Shown piece after piece: positions 36,931 through 47,285 of a DNA stretch of 64,000 bases. The translations under genes were made by a program, and so were the position numbers. The notes below the pieces were generated by a model. It had not been told where the DNA came from. It made no database searches and saw only the letters and a list, made by a program, of their open reading frames with translations. The DNA is from Galbibacter pacificus (GTDB lineage: Bacteria > Bacteroidota > Bacteroidia > Flavobacteriales > Flavobacteriaceae), in NCBI RefSeq assembly GCF_029603165.1, contig NZ_JAQSVC010000002.1, positions 496,001-560,000 of the forward strand. The letters run 5' to 3'. The first letter of the stretch is position 1. Each line of letters begins with the position of its first letter.

Positions 36931-37395
36931 ATGATTGGTATTGAATTGATAACGGAAAGCATAAATGCACCCAATTTTATCCTTAAAACAACAGCCGCCA
37001 CTATATCGGGGCTGCTTATTGGTTTGGAAAGGGAGTACAAAGGAAAAAGTGCCGGTTTAAAAACAAATACTTTGGTGGCCATTGGCGCTTGTACTTTTGT
37101 AATTATTTCCTTGCAGTACGAGCACCAGTTCGGGGTGGATATTACTAGGGTATTAAGCCAGGTAATTGTCGGGATTGGCTTTTTGGGTGCTGGCGTGATA
37201 CTTCAAAAAGAAGATAAAATAAAAGGGCTTACAACTGCCGCCACCATATGGTGCAGTGCTGCTGCCGGTTGCTTGGCGGCCGCGGGACTTTATGTGGAAC
37301 TTGCCCTCATGACAATCTTGGTGGTGCTTATAAATGTAGTTTTTGGGTATGTCGACACAAAAATTGAAAAAAATAAAAAAAGAACCGACGATTAA
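36931..37395 (+). CDS. MgtC/SapB-family membrane protein
   Basis: A 154-residue integral membrane protein with four helices and the family core TAATISGLLIGLEREYKGKSAGLKTNTLVAIGA (conserved Glu-Arg-Glu and Arg/Lys) followed by IVGIGFLGAGVILQ and LTTAATIWCSAAAGCLAAAG, typical of MgtC N-terminal domains. The cytoplasmic MgtC C-terminal domain is lacking, as in the SapB form. Some members affect Mg2+ homeostasis or ATP synthase; here function is by family only. The stop overlaps the convergent parC stop by four bases. Confidence 0.87.
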   Translation: MIGIELITESINAPNFILKTTAATISGLLIGLEREYKGKSAGLKTNTLVAIGACTFVIISLQYEHQFGVDITRVLSQVIVGIGFLGAGVILQKEDKIKGLTTAATIWCSAAAGCLAAAGLYVELALMTILVVLINVVFGYVDTKIEKNKKRTDD

Positions 37396-40013
37396 TCAAA
37401 TAATGTTGGGCCATCGTCCCCTTTTTTTGAAGTGTTATTTTCATTGTCGTTTTCGGCACTAACGTTTTCTTCATCATTTACTTCCATATCTTTTGGCTCG
37501 ACTTCTTCGGGTTCTTCAAATGGTAATGGATCTAGAATGTTTATTTGATTTATTTTTTCTTTAGTTAACTGATTTCCAATAGCATTAATGCCTTTTATTG
37601 AAATAAACTCTTCAATATTAACTTCCATGTTTGGTTTACGCTCTTTACCTCTTTCCTTGGTAAATTCCACATCAACCACGGGTCTCCAATCTGTAGAAAC
37701 AATCTCCAATTGAGAGTCTGGGTGTTCCGATATAAAAGATTCTTCCCTTCCTTCGTTTTCAATTAAAAACCGTTTTACGTAAAACAATTCTTTTTCGCCG
37801 TTGTAATAAATGGCCGAGACAGGCTTTTTAGGGTTCCATTTTTCCAAAACAATCATATTGCTTTCAAAATGCATGGTTAATTCTGGGGTCACCGTTTTTG
37901 CTATTCCATTTTGGGTGATTATAAGCAATTTGTCTTCTCCTTTAAACGCTCCCAAAAGGTCGCCTCGCCCATCTACATTTAGCCTTTGCACGGTTTCGTC
38001 GTACCATATTTTGCGCGGTTTTAAGGTAGAAACCCCTTTTTCTTTAAGTTCGATGCGTTTAATGGCATATTTGCTTACGATATTTCCTTTGGAGTTTCGT
38101 CCTTTTATCATAATATCGGCAAAATCCACATCCCATTTTAATTTTTTAATGCTTCCTACCTGACGCAAGAAAACGGTAACAACTTCTGCTTCGCCGTTCG
38201 GGTTGGCCGAAAAGTAATGCACATAAGAACCCGACTTGCCATTTGTTAGGTCGTATTCCTTGTCGCGGGTAGTGCTCGACACATAAAAACGCTTAATATA
38301 AGTAGCGCCACCTTTACCGTCTTTGTAAATCATGTTGTAAATGGTGCGCTTGTCTTTTTTCTTGAACACGGCAACATGGATAATGTCTTTCCCGATAAAC
38401 GTTTTGGTGTCTACCTTGGTTACCATCATGACCCCGGTAGCGGTAAATACAATAATGTCGTCTATATCGCTGCAATCGCAAACATATTCGTCCCGTTTTA
38501 GGGAAGTGCCAATAAAGCCTTCTTTTCGGTTTACGTAGAGTTTTGTGTTTCTTATAACAACCTTTGACGCTTCAATATCGTCGAAAATCCTTATTTCTGT
38601 TTTACGCTCCCGTCCTTCACCGTAAGTTTTTTTCAGATGAGTGAAATAATCAATTGCAAAATCAATAAGATGTCCCAAATGATGCTTCACCTTTGCAATA
38701 TCTTCTTCAAGGGCGTCAATTTTTTGCTGGGCTTTATCGATATCAAATTTAGAAATACGCTTGATCCTTATTTCGGTCAACCTAACAATGTCTTCTTCCG
38801 TTACGGGTCTTTTTAAATGTTTTATATGAGGTTTTAGCCCTTTATCGATAGCACTGATTACCCCTTCCCATGTTTCCTCTTCTTCGATATCGCGGTAAAT
38901 CCTGTTCTCGATAAAGATACGTTCCAGTGATGCAAAATGCCATTGTTCTTCTAACTCGTTTAATTGAATTTCAAGCTCCTGTTTTAGTAATTGTACCGTA
39001 TTGTCGGTAGAGCGCCTTAGCATTTCGCTCACCCCGATAAACAAGGGCTTGTTATCTTCAATTACACATGCCAATGGAGAAATTGATGTTTCGCAGGCCG
39101 TAAAGGCATAAAGTGCATCAATGGTTTTATCGGGGGAGATCCCCGATGGCAAATGCACTAGAATTTCTACTTCGGCAGCAGTGTTGTCTTCAATTTTCTT
39201 TATTTTAATCTTCCCTTTGTCGTTTGCTTTTAAAATGGAATCTATCAGACTGGAAGTATTGGTGCCAAATGGAATCTCGTTGATTACAAGCGTGTTTTTA
39301 TCGTATTGAGAGATTTTGGCACGAACACGTACTTTTCCGCCCCTATTCCCGTCGTTATAATTGGTAACGTCCATAATCCCGGCCGTTGGGAAATCTGGGT
39401 AAATAGTAAAGCGTTTTCCTTTTAAGTGCTTAATGGAGGCATCTATAAGTTCTACAAAGTTGTGCGGCAGGATTTTTGTGGAGAGCCCGACAGCAATTCC
39501 TTCTGCGCCCTGAGCCAATAAAAGCGGGAATTTTACCGGAAGGTTGATGGGTTCTTTTTTTCTTCCGTCGTAGCTAAGTTGCCATTCTGTAATTTTTGGG
39601 CTATAAACTACTTCGAGCCCAAATTTAGAAATACGGGCTTCAATATATCGCGGTGCTGCGGCGCTATCGCCGGTTAATATGTTGCCCCAGTTTCCTTGGG
39701 TGTCTATTAACAGGTCTTTTTGGCCGATTTGTACCATGGCGTCCCCAATACTGGCATCGCCATGCGGGTGGTACTGCATGGTATGCCCGACAATATTGGC
39801 CACTTTGTTGTAACGGCCATCGTCCAGTTCTTTCAAAGAATGCATAATTCTGCGCTGTACCGGTTTAAAACCATCTTCTATGGCGGGTACTGCACGTTCT
39901 AAAATTACATATGATGCATAATCCAGAAACCAGTCTTGGTACATTCCGCCTACGCGCGTTATTGTTTCCTGATTGTTATTTTCTTCCGGATTGAGTTCTG
40001 TATTTTCTTCCAT
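37392..40013 (-). CDS. parC: DNA topoisomerase IV subunit A (DNA gyrase/topo IV A-type)
   Basis: An 873-residue type IIA topoisomerase A subunit, which decatenates chromosomes. The breakage-reunion part has the catalytic Tyr in APRYIEARIS near residue 121 and the preceding VGHTMQYHPHGDASIGDAM quinolone-determining segment. The C-terminal third holds beta-pinwheel repeats without a clear GyrA box, ending in an acidic tail (EPEEVEPKDMEVNDEE). Its partner parE is directly upstream (52 bases), so this is the topo IV pair rather than gyrase. Confidence 0.93.
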   Translation of the reverse strand: MEENTELNPEENNNQETITRVGGMYQDWFLDYASYVILERAVPAIEDGFKPVQRRIMHSLKELDDGRYNKVANIVGHTMQYHPHGDASIGDAMVQIGQKDLLIDTQGNWGNILTGDSAAAPRYIEARISKFGLEVVYSPKITEWQLSYDGRKKEPINLPVKFPLLLAQGAEGIAVGLSTKILPHNFVELIDASIKHLKGKRFTIYPDFPTAGIMDVTNYNDGNRGGKVRVRAKISQYDKNTLVINEIPFGTNTSSLIDSILKANDKGKIKIKKIEDNTAAEVEILVHLPSGISPDKTIDALYAFTACETSISPLACVIEDNKPLFIGVSEMLRRSTDNTVQLLKQELEIQLNELEEQWHFASLERIFIENRIYRDIEEEETWEGVISAIDKGLKPHIKHLKRPVTEEDIVRLTEIRIKRISKFDIDKAQQKIDALEEDIAKVKHHLGHLIDFAIDYFTHLKKTYGEGRERKTEIRIFDDIEASKVVIRNTKLYVNRKEGFIGTSLKRDEYVCDCSDIDDIIVFTATGVMMVTKVDTKTFIGKDIIHVAVFKKKDKRTIYNMIYKDGKGGATYIKRFYVSSTTRDKEYDLTNGKSGSYVHYFSANPNGEAEVVTVFLRQVGSIKKLKWDVDFADIMIKGRNSKGNIVSKYAIKRIELKEKGVSTLKPRKIWYDETVQRLNVDGRGDLLGAFKGEDKLLIITQNGIAKTVTPELTMHFESNMIVLEKWNPKKPVSAIYYNGEKELFYVKRFLIENEGREESFISEHPDSQLEIVSTDWRPVVDVEFTKERGKERKPNMEVNIEEFISIKGINAIGNQLTKEKINQINILDPLPFEEPEEVEPKDMEVNDEENVSAENDNENNTSKKGDDGPTLFD

Positions 40014-40065
40014 ACAAAATTAGCAGGTTCTTTTTTTTATTTTATGAACTATTGATTTTTAATAC

Positions 40066-41919
40066 TTAATCTTCAACTACATCAAGTTCTACTCGAAGAT
40101 TATTTATGATAAATTTTTGCCGGTCAGGGGTATTCTTGCCCATGTAAAATTCCAATAGACTTTCTATGGACATGGCTTTGTCCAGCATTACGGGGTCCAA
40201 ACGGATATCATCGCCGATAAAATGTTTGAACTCATCCGGAGATATTTCACCCAGCCCCTTAAATCGGGTTATTTCGGGTTTCCCCTTTAGCTTTTCAATG
40301 GCCGCTTTTCTTTCGTCCTCGCTATAGCAATAAATAGTTTCTTTTTTGTTTCGCACTCTAAAAAGCGGGGTTTGGAGTATGTATAAATGTCCTTCTTTTA
40401 TCAATTCTGGAAAAAACTGCAAGAAAAAGGTAATTAACAGCAAACGTATGTGCATCCCGTCAACATCGGCATCGGTAGCAATTACAATGTTGTTGTACCG
40501 CAGGTCTTCCATAGATTCTTCTATGTTCAAAGCTGCTTGAAGAAGATTGAACTCTTCATTTTCATACACAATTTTTTTGGACATTCCGTAGGTATTCAAC
40601 GGTTTTCCACGTAAACTAAATACGGCTTGTGTATTGACATCCCTGGATTTTGTAATGGAACCCGAAGCAGAGTCTCCCTCGGTAATGAACAGGGTTGTTT
40701 CCAGTGCGCGTTCATTTTTGGTATCTCCCAAATGAACCCGGCAATCCCTGAGTTTTTTATTGTGCAGGCTTGCTTTTTTAGCCCGTTCCTTGGCCAGTTT
40801 CCTAATACCGGAAAGTTCTTTTCGCTCGCGCTCCGCAGCCAATATTTTTCGTTGTACCTTATCGGCAACTTCTGGGTTTTTATGCAAAAAATTATCCAGT
40901 TGCGTGCCAATAAAATCGTTTATGTAGGTTCTTACCGTTGGCAGGTCGCCGCCCATATCGGTCGAGCCCAGTTTTGTTTTGGTCTGGCTTTCAAAAACAG
41001 GCTCCATTACTTTAATGGAAATAGCCCCTATAATTGATTTTCTGATATCGGAAGCATCGTAATTTTTTCCGTAATAATCGCGCAATGTCTTTACAATAGC
41101 CTCCCGGAAAGCTGCCAAGTGCGTTCCCCCTTGCGTGGTGTTTTGCCCATTAACAAACGAATGGTACTCCTCGCTGTATTGAGTCCTGCTATGCGTTAAG
41201 GCCACTTCTATGTCGTTTCCCCTTAAATGGATAATAGGGTAAAGCATATCGTCTTTATTGGTGGTATCTTCCAATAAATCTTTTAAACCGTTTTCCGAAT
41301 AAAACTTTTCCCCGTTGAATACAATGGTTAACCCCGGATTGAGGTATACGTAATTACGTACCATTTTCTCGATGTATTCATTGCGGAATTTATAGTTTTT
41401 AAAAATGCTCTCGTCGGGCACAAAAGAAACTTTGGTCCCCCTCCTTCTACTGGTTTCATCCAGTTCTTCTTCGTTTACAAGGTTTCCCTGTTCGAATTCG
41501 GCGGCTTTGGATTTGTTGTCGCGGTTAGACTCGACCCTAAAATAGGTAGACAAGGCATTTACCGCTTTGGTCCCGACCCCATTTAATCCCACCGATTTTT
41601 TAAAGGCGCGCGTGTCGTATTTACCACCGGTATTCATTTTAGACACTACATCCACTACTTTTCCCAGCGGGATGCCCCGACCGTAATCCCTTATAATCAC
41701 TTTGTTTCCCTGAATGGAAACTTCAATGGTTTTGCCGGCCCCCATGACAAATTCGTCTATACAGTTGTCAAGCACCTCTTTTATCAGGATATAAATACCA
41801 TCGTCTGCAGAAGAGCCGTCGCCCAATTTCCCAATGTACATCCCAGGTCGCATACGGATATGCTCCTTCCAATCCAACGAACGTATATTATCTTCTGTAT
41901 ACTTAGTAGTTTCTGACAT
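40066..41919 (-). CDS. parE: DNA topoisomerase IV subunit B
   Basis: A 617-residue ATPase subunit of topoisomerase IV: GHKL ATP site [11 protein letters not shown] near residue 51 and RGIPLG, transducer domain, then TOPRIM domain with [10 protein letters not shown] near residue 415 and the [10 protein letters not shown] metal site. Ends at the typical TOPRIM tail without the GyrB insert. First gene of the parE-parC unit. Confidence 0.95.
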   Translation of the reverse strand: MSETTKYTEDNIRSLDWKEHIRMRPGMYIGKLGDGSSADDGIYILIKEVLDNCIDEFVMGAGKTIEVSIQGNKVIIRDYGRGIPLGKVVDVVSKMNTGGKYDTRAFKKSVGLNGVGTKAVNALSTYFRVESNRDNKSKAAEFEQGNLVNEEELDETSRRRGTKVSFVPDESIFKNYKFRNEYIEKMVRNYVYLNPGLTIVFNGEKFYSENGLKDLLEDTTNKDDMLYPIIHLRGNDIEVALTHSRTQYSEEYHSFVNGQNTTQGGTHLAAFREAIVKTLRDYYGKNYDASDIRKSIIGAISIKVMEPVFESQTKTKLGSTDMGGDLPTVRTYINDFIGTQLDNFLHKNPEVADKVQRKILAAERERKELSGIRKLAKERAKKASLHNKKLRDCRVHLGDTKNERALETTLFITEGDSASGSITKSRDVNTQAVFSLRGKPLNTYGMSKKIVYENEEFNLLQAALNIEESMEDLRYNNIVIATDADVDGMHIRLLLITFFLQFFPELIKEGHLYILQTPLFRVRNKKETIYCYSEDERKAAIEKLKGKPEITRFKGLGEISPDEFKHFIGDDIRLDPVMLDKAMSIESLLEFYMGKNTPDRQKFIINNLRVELDVVED

Positions 41920-42019
41920 AAAAATATTAGAAATGGGTTTCGTTGCTAATATAATGTTTCATCGTTTAATATGAAACCCCTTACTGCTAAAGTAATTAAC
42001 AAGCTTTTTACTGAAATTG

Positions 42020-42937
42020 TTAAGAACCTGACTTTTTGTAAGTTGATTTGTTTAATGATATGGCTATTATTCCTACAATTACCAATAATGTGCCTCCCAA
42101 CTGAAGCATTGTTAAACGTTCGCCCAAAAATATGGAAGCCAAAATTATGGTAGAAATGGGTCCCAATCCACCTAAAATTGCAAAATTAGAAGCTCCTATT
42201 TCCTTAATGCAATACGATACCAAATACGAAGGAATAACCGTGGAGAGCAAGGCCATGCCCAACCCCAGCCAATATACGTTTGCGTTGTAACCCAGTAAAG
42301 TTGTATGCTCGAAAATAAGGTAATGCAAAACCACGGCACCACAAGATATTATCATGGCATACGAGGTAAAACGGGTTACCCCGAATTTTGGTATCAGCCA
42401 ATCGCTTCCGGTTAAATAAGATGCATATGTTAATGCGCTTAAAAATATAAACGTAGCCCCTAATAAAAATTGCGAGCCTTCTATGCCCAATTCGTCCCAA
42501 AAAGAAACCACAACCCCAAAATAAGTAAGCAATATGGCCATTAACTGGACTTTGGTGATGGGTCTTTTTAGAAAAATGCGCGATAACAGGACCACTATCG
42601 TTGGATAGATAAACAAAATGATACGTTCTATGCTTGCTTTTATATATTGAAGTCCGATAAAATCGAAATAACTGGCCAGATAATAGCCTATTATCCCAAA
42701 AACAACAAGCCAGAGATATTCTTTTTTTCCCTGTTTTTGTTCGCTTTTTTTGGTAAAGAGCAAAACCAGCACATAAAACGGCAACGAAAATAACATTCTG
42801 AACATAAGTAAATTAACAGCAGTTACATTGTACTGATATGCCAATTTTACCATAACTGCTTTGGCCGAAAAAAGAATTACGCCCAAAATGCCGATTGCAA
42901 TGACGATCCACGTAAAGCCCTTTTTGTTTTTTATCAT
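42020..42937 (-). CDS. EamA/DMT-family transporter
   Basis: A 305-residue protein with ten hydrophobic helices arranged as two EamA repeats (first near residues 10-145, second near 160-300; GLGPISTIILASIFLGERLTMLQLGG is the typical end). DMT exporters carry amino acids, metabolites or drugs; the substrate is unknown. It stands alone between parE and ychF on the same strand. Confidence 0.88.
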   Translation of the reverse strand: MIKNKKGFTWIVIAIGILGVILFSAKAVMVKLAYQYNVTAVNLLMFRMLFSLPFYVLVLLFTKKSEQKQGKKEYLWLVVFGIIGYYLASYFDFIGLQYIKASIERIILFIYPTIVVLLSRIFLKRPITKVQLMAILLTYFGVVVSFWDELGIEGSQFLLGATFIFLSALTYASYLTGSDWLIPKFGVTRFTSYAMIISCGAVVLHYLIFEHTTLLGYNANVYWLGLGMALLSTVIPSYLVSYCIKEIGASNFAILGGLGPISTIILASIFLGERLTMLQLGGTLLVIVGIIAISLNKSTYKKSGS

Positions 42938-43102
42938 TGGTTTATAAATTTTTGGTAAGCGATCTATTGAATTACTGGTAAAATTATAATTTCTTCTTTT
43001 TTTTATCCGTAAACGAAAAATAATCCTACAATATTCAATTCAGCTTAAAACTCATAATCGATTAAAAAACAATAGATTAAAATAGGTTTGAGTTGATGCC
43101 AT

Positions 43103-43145
43103 AAAAAAAGAGGTTTGAACTGTAGGTGCAGTTCAAACCTCTTTT
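43103..43145 (-). terminator. Terminator after ychF
   Basis: A perfect 17-bp stem AAAAGAGGTTTGAACTG (43106-43122) / CAGTTCAAACCTCTTTT (43129-43145) with a 6-base loop and T-rich flank on the minus strand. Confidence 0.85.
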
Positions 43146-43164
43146 ATGTGCTTTTTTGGATGTT

Positions 43165-44256
43165 TTATACATTAAACCTAAAATGCATTACATCGCCGTC
43201 CTTTACAATATATTCTTTGCCTTCCACACGCATTTTACCGGCTTCTTTTACTTTGGATTCACTTCCGTAGTTTACATAATCATCATAACCAATAACTTCT
43301 GCACGGATAAAACCCTTTTCAAAATCGGTGTGTATTACGCCCGCAGCCTGTGGTGCGGTAGCACCGATGGAAATTGTCCAAGCCCTTACTTCTTTTACTC
43401 CAGCAGTAAAATATGTTTGAAGGTTAAGCAATTTATATGCAGCACGTATCAATTTTGAAGCGCCCGGTTCGTCAAGGCCTATGTCCTCCAAAAATAATTG
43501 TCGTTCTTCATAATCTTCCAGTTCGGCTATATCTGCCTCGGTGGCAACGGCCAAAACAATTACTTCGGCGTTTTCGTTTTTTATGGCTTCTTTAACCTTG
43601 TCTACATGCGCGTTTCCAGACTTTGCCGCACTTTCATCAACATTGCATACATAGAGAATTGGTTTTGCGGTAAGCAACTGGAAGCTTTTCATAAACTCCT
43701 CTTCGTCTTCATTAACATCAACGGCACGTGCCGAAATACCACTTTCCAGGGCTGTTTTAAATTTTTGAAGCAATGCTTGCTCCTTCTGTGCATCTTTATC
43801 ACCTGTTTTGGCGGCCCTGTTTACCTTTTCAAGACGTTTGTCTACTGTTTCCAAATCTTTGAGCTGAAGCTCTATATCTATGGTTTCTTTATCTCGAATA
43901 GGATTTACATTGCCGTCCACGTGTACAATATTGTCATTGTCAAAACAACGTAGCACATGAATTATAGCGTTGCATTCGCGTATGTTGCCCAAAAACTGGT
44001 TTCCAAGCCCCTCGCCTTTGCTGGCTCCTTTTACCAATCCGGCAATGTCCACAATTTCTACGGTAGCGGGCATTACCCGCTCTGGGTTTACAAACGACTC
44101 TAATTTTTCCAACCGGCTGTCCGGTACATTTACCACCCCTAAATTGGGCTCTATGGTACAAAACGGAAAGTTGGCACTTTGCGCTTTGGCATTAGATAAG
44201 CAGTTAAATAAAGTTGATTTCCCAACATTTGGCAATCCTACAATTCCGGCTTTCAT
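43165..44256 (-). CDS. ychF: Redox-regulated ribosome-binding ATPase YchF
   Basis: A 363-residue Obg-like ATPase of the TRAFAC class. G1 is GLPNVGKST (7-15), G3 is [16 protein letters not shown], the adenine-specific G4-like motif is NVDES, and the C-terminal TGS domain ends [21 protein letters not shown]. It binds the ribosome and ATP rather than GTP. Start set at the ATG at 44256, since the family begins with [14 protein letters not shown]; an open frame extends upstream but has no family match. Confidence 0.97.
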   Translation of the reverse strand: MKAGIVGLPNVGKSTLFNCLSNAKAQSANFPFCTIEPNLGVVNVPDSRLEKLESFVNPERVMPATVEIVDIAGLVKGASKGEGLGNQFLGNIRECNAIIHVLRCFDNDNIVHVDGNVNPIRDKETIDIELQLKDLETVDKRLEKVNRAAKTGDKDAQKEQALLQKFKTALESGISARAVDVNEDEEEFMKSFQLLTAKPILYVCNVDESAAKSGNAHVDKVKEAIKNENAEVIVLAVATEADIAELEDYEERQLFLEDIGLDEPGASKLIRAAYKLLNLQTYFTAGVKEVRAWTISIGATAPQAAGVIHTDFEKGFIRAEVIGYDDYVNYGSESKVKEAGKMRVEGKEYIVKDGDVMHFRFNV

Positions 44257-44595
44257 GAATGAGTTTTTGAAATTTGCGAGTGCAAATATAGGTAATAGTT
44301 TTAAGAATCTATGCTGGGCATTATCGATAATATTAGAACTTGTACAAGGAACAAAACCGGTAAGGCCAGCGCTATACCATTTGCGTTGCGAGGGCATTTT
44401 TTCTTTTTTCGGTTCCGTTGATACATAAATCATTTTATGATTATCAAAAAATTGATAGTCAATACATTACACTGTTATTATTTACGTTTAATCGCCCCGG
44501 GCTTAACAAATACTTATCATTCATTGTGAGGGTATTAACATCCTTTGCAATATAAAACACGTATATTATAGTATATAATCAAAACAAAAAAAGAC
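44257..44595. other. Divergent intergenic region, ychF / exported protein
   Basis: About 340 bases with no convincing gene. It contains the ychF promoter and a palindrome TATCAA (44442-44447) / TTGATA (44452-44457) of unknown use. The minus-strand frame upstream of ychF is open for 59 codons but unlike any known N-terminus. Confidence 0.5.
44283..44290 (-). promoter_or_regulatory. Candidate -7 element for ychF
   Basis: The minus strand reads TATATTTG, matching TAnnTTTG, 27 bases before the ychF ATG at 44256. It supports that start. Confidence 0.45.
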
Positions 44596-45126
44596 ATGAA
44601 AAGTTTAATCTTATCAACAGTATTAATTCTGGCAACTTCTTTTGCCTTTGCGCAAAATAAAGATGTGCTGGAAGAAACGGTAACAAAAACTACAACGGTT
44701 AAAGACAACAAAGGGGAAGAACAATCACAACAGAGTGTTGTGGTCCGCAAGGAGCAGAACATTAATTTGAGTGAAGCCGATAGAAACAAAATTAATCAGG
44801 AAAGAGTAGCTTCTCCGGTAAAAATAACAAAACATGAAACCATTATAGATGGAAATGTGCAAACGGTGCTAGACAACAACGCATCTTTTACCTGTGAAGG
44901 GGTTGAGTGCGATTTTTCGCCGAGCAATCAAGGTTTTATTATTGGCGGCAACGACAATACCTTAAAAGCTACCAGTTATAAGTCGTCCAGCAATGATTTT
45001 ATAGTGGAAACCGAAAAAGGTAACGGAATAGGTTATTTTGATAGTAATGCAAATTTTGTTATCGAGTATTACGACAAAGACCAAAATAAAATAGTTAAGC
45101 GCGTATACACAGCTCAACAACAATAG
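44596..45126 (+). CDS. Exported hypothetical protein
   Basis: A 176-residue protein with a signal peptide (LILSTVLILATSFAFAQ), a Thr/Lys/Gln-rich segment (residues about 28-60, ETVTKTTTVKDNKGEEQSQQ) and a C-terminal beta-rich part (NFVIEYYDKDQNKIVKRVY). It has two Cys (CEGVECD). I recognise no domain. Terminated by a hairpin at 45148-45179. Confidence 0.75.
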   Translation: MKSLILSTVLILATSFAFAQNKDVLEETVTKTTTVKDNKGEEQSQQSVVVRKEQNINLSEADRNKINQERVASPVKITKHETIIDGNVQTVLDNNASFTCEGVECDFSPSNQGFIIGGNDNTLKATSYKSSSNDFIVETEKGNGIGYFDSNANFVIEYYDKDQNKIVKRVYTAQQQ

Positions 45127-45147
45127 TATAAAACATACGTAAATAAG

Positions 45148-45179
45148 AAAAAGGCGGTCTACAATGGACCACCTTTTTT
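45148..45179. terminator. Terminator between exported protein and ferredoxin genes
   Basis: AAAAAGGCGGTC (45148-45159) pairs with GACCACCTTTTT (45167-45178) with one C-A mismatch; A-run and T-run flanks allow both directions. Confidence 0.65.
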
Positions 45180-45211
45180 ATATCAATTCATTTTAAAACG
45201 TACGCGTTTAT

Positions 45212-45574
<363 letters not shown>

Positions 45575-45687
45575 TCATTTTATGTTAGCCTTAACTAACG
45601 CTTTATTATGCGAGTCGTATTTTACGGCCTTACCTTTCATTTTATTAAAATTTAAGGAGAAAAAAATACCGCCTCGTTTCAATTCTG

Positions 45688-45695
45688 TAAATTTG
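45688..45695 (+). promoter_or_regulatory. Candidate -7 element for the acyl-CoA reductase gene
   Basis: TAAATTTG matches TAnnTTTG, 42 bases upstream of the ATG at 45738. Confidence 0.45.
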
Positions 45696-45737
45696 CAGTG
45701 TCAAAAATAAAGACAAACAAAATTTTTACCAAATATA

Positions 45738-46799
45738 ATGAGTGACATTCACAACAGAATTAACGCTTTTGTTAAACTTGGGGCTTTTTTAAATCAATTT
45801 TCCAGTCAATCGCCAACAGTTGATGCAACCATAGCGGGCAACGAAATTTTCTTTGATGGGTTTAAGCATCAATTAAAACTGGCAGAAGAAAACAACGCCT
45901 GGTTTACTAAAAACAATTTGCAATTTACGTTAACCACTTGGGGAGAAGCCTTATCTTCTTCAAATTTAAAAAAATGGCTTTCCAATTATTTAATCGAAGA
46001 TGTACACCCCAAAAAAGTTGCTATTATTATGGCCGGGAACATTCCGTTGGTGGGGTTTCACGATTTTTTATCAGTTTTAATTTCGGGGCACGAAGTTGTT
46101 GTAAAGCAATCGTCCAACGACAAGCACCTGCTCCCCTATCTTTCTAAATATTTAGAATATGTAGCGCCTTTTTTTAAAGGAAAAATAACTTTTACCGATG
46201 ATAAAATACAAAATTTTGATGCCGTAATCGCTACCGGAAGCGATAATACCGCCCGCTATTTTGAATATTACTTTGGTGCCAAGCCCAACATTATCCGCAA
46301 AAACCGTAACTCGGTTGCCGTTCTAACCGGAAAAGAGTCCGTAACAGATCTTGAAGCCCTAGGCGAAGACATTTTTAGGTATTACGGCCTAGGCTGTAGA
46401 AGCGTTTCCAAGCTGTTTGTTCCAAAAGATTATAATTTTGATGCATTTTTTAAGGCTGTTTATAAATATGGCGATATTATCCACGAAAATAAATATGCAA
46501 ACAATTACGATTATAACAAGGCCGTGTATTTAATGAGCCTTTTTAATATTTTGGAAAACGGTTTTTTAATGCTGAAGGAAGACGAAGGCTATGCATCGCC
46601 CATTGCAACGGTTTTCTATGAAGAATACACTACTGTTGAAGCTATAAAGGAAAAACTTACAAACGACGCCGATAAAATACAGTGTACCGTGGCAAACGGG
46701 CTTGTTGATGGCGAAGTTGCATTTGGCAAAACACAGCAGCCAAAACTTTGGGATTATGCCGATGGCGTGGATACGCTGGATTTCCTCCTGAAATTATAA
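45738..46799 (+). CDS. Acyl-CoA reductase-like protein (LuxC family)
   Basis: A 353-residue LuxC-type reductase, related to aldehyde dehydrogenases. Visible family blocks include KKVAIIMAGNIPLVGFHDFLSVL, the FDAVIATGSDNTARYF segment and RNRNSVAVLTG (as KNRNSV) followed by the catalytic Cys in YYGLGCRSVSK near residue 218. In luminous bacteria LuxC makes aldehyde from fatty acyl groups; flavobacterial copies have no lux genes nearby and their role is not known. Paired divergently with a ferredoxin gene. Confidence 0.88.
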   Translation: MSDIHNRINAFVKLGAFLNQFSSQSPTVDATIAGNEIFFDGFKHQLKLAEENNAWFTKNNLQFTLTTWGEALSSSNLKKWLSNYLIEDVHPKKVAIIMAGNIPLVGFHDFLSVLISGHEVVVKQSSNDKHLLPYLSKYLEYVAPFFKGKITFTDDKIQNFDAVIATGSDNTARYFEYYFGAKPNIIRKNRNSVAVLTGKESVTDLEALGEDIFRYYGLGCRSVSKLFVPKDYNFDAFFKAVYKYGDIIHENKYANNYDYNKAVYLMSLFNILENGFLMLKEDEGYASPIATVFYEEYTTVEAIKEKLTNDADKIQCTVANGLVDGEVAFGKTQQPKLWDYADGVDTLDFLLKL

Positions 46800-46903
46800 A
46801 CCTGTACATTCCATTAATATTAGTTTCCATGGCATATCATGGTTAAGGCATGATATTGTGAAAAATGGAGTTATTATTGTGACTTTCATTTTGCTTTTTT
46901 TAT

Positions 46904-46911
46904 TAATTTTG
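46904..46911 (+). promoter_or_regulatory. Candidate -7 element for the MNT gene
   Basis: TAATTTTG matches TAnnTTTG, 19 bases upstream of the ATG at 46931. Confidence 0.4.
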
Positions 46912-46930
46912 AGAATTAAAGGCATTTAAT

Positions 46931-47233
46931 ATGAACCCGATAATAGAAAACAACATCGATAAACTTAAAGCGTTGTGCATAAAGTACAAAGTAGATAAAA
47001 TGTACGTTTTTGGATCGGTTTTAACGCCCGACTTTAATCAGAAAAGCGATATTGATTTTTTGGTGAGACTTAAACCTTTTGGTCATAAAGGAGCATTTTT
47101 AAATTATTTTGATTTTAAAGATAGTCTAAAAGAGTTGTTTAAAAGAGAGGTAGATTTGGTTAGCGAAGAAGGCCTTGAAAACCCATACATAATTAAAAGT
47201 ATCAATAAAACCAAGCAATTAATCTATGGATGA
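46931..47233 (+). CDS. MNT-type nucleotidyltransferase (orphan antitoxin)
   Basis: A 100-residue minimal nucleotidyltransferase with the exact GSX10DXD active site (GSVLTPDFNQKSDID) and a third acid in REVDLVSE. In HEPN/MNT toxin-antitoxin pairs such a protein silences the HEPN RNase, in the MntA/HepT case by adding AMP to it. The HEPN gene normally overlaps its 3' end; here only a stub is left (47226-47285), so the antitoxin looks orphaned. Confidence 0.88.
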   Translation: MNPIIENNIDKLKALCIKYKVDKMYVFGSVLTPDFNQKSDIDFLVRLKPFGHKGAFLNYFDFKDSLKELFKREVDLVSEEGLENPYIIKSINKTKQLIYG

Positions 47234-47285
47234 TAGAATAAACGCATATTTATTATGTGTAAGCTCTAAAAAAATATGGAACTAA
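47226..47285 (+). pseudogene. HEPN toxin gene remnant
   Basis: An ATG at 47226 overlaps the MNT stop by eight bases (the usual HEPN/MNT arrangement) and reads MDDRINAYL, like the start of HEPN partners, but leaves any resemblance after about nine codons and stops at 47283-47285. The rest of the HEPN domain, including its RX4-6H site, is absent. The junction is near 47253. The next gene starts inside the stub at 47276. Confidence 0.6.

Noticed and set aside
36028-37395. XRE regulator as part of a prophage
   Set aside because: No integrase, terminase or structural phage genes are near; neighbours are a peptidase, MgtC and topoisomerase genes.
40627-41037. Plus-strand open frame of 136 codons inside parE
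   Set aside because: Antisense shadow rich in Phe and Cys, no promoter or family match.
43498-43953. Plus-strand open frame of 151 codons inside ychF
   Set aside because: Antisense shadow with low-complexity Phe/Tyr/Ile content.
44257-44433. Upstream extension of ychF by 59 codons
   Set aside because: The family starts at [14 protein letters not shown] and a -7 element lies inside the extension, so the ATG at 44256 is the start.
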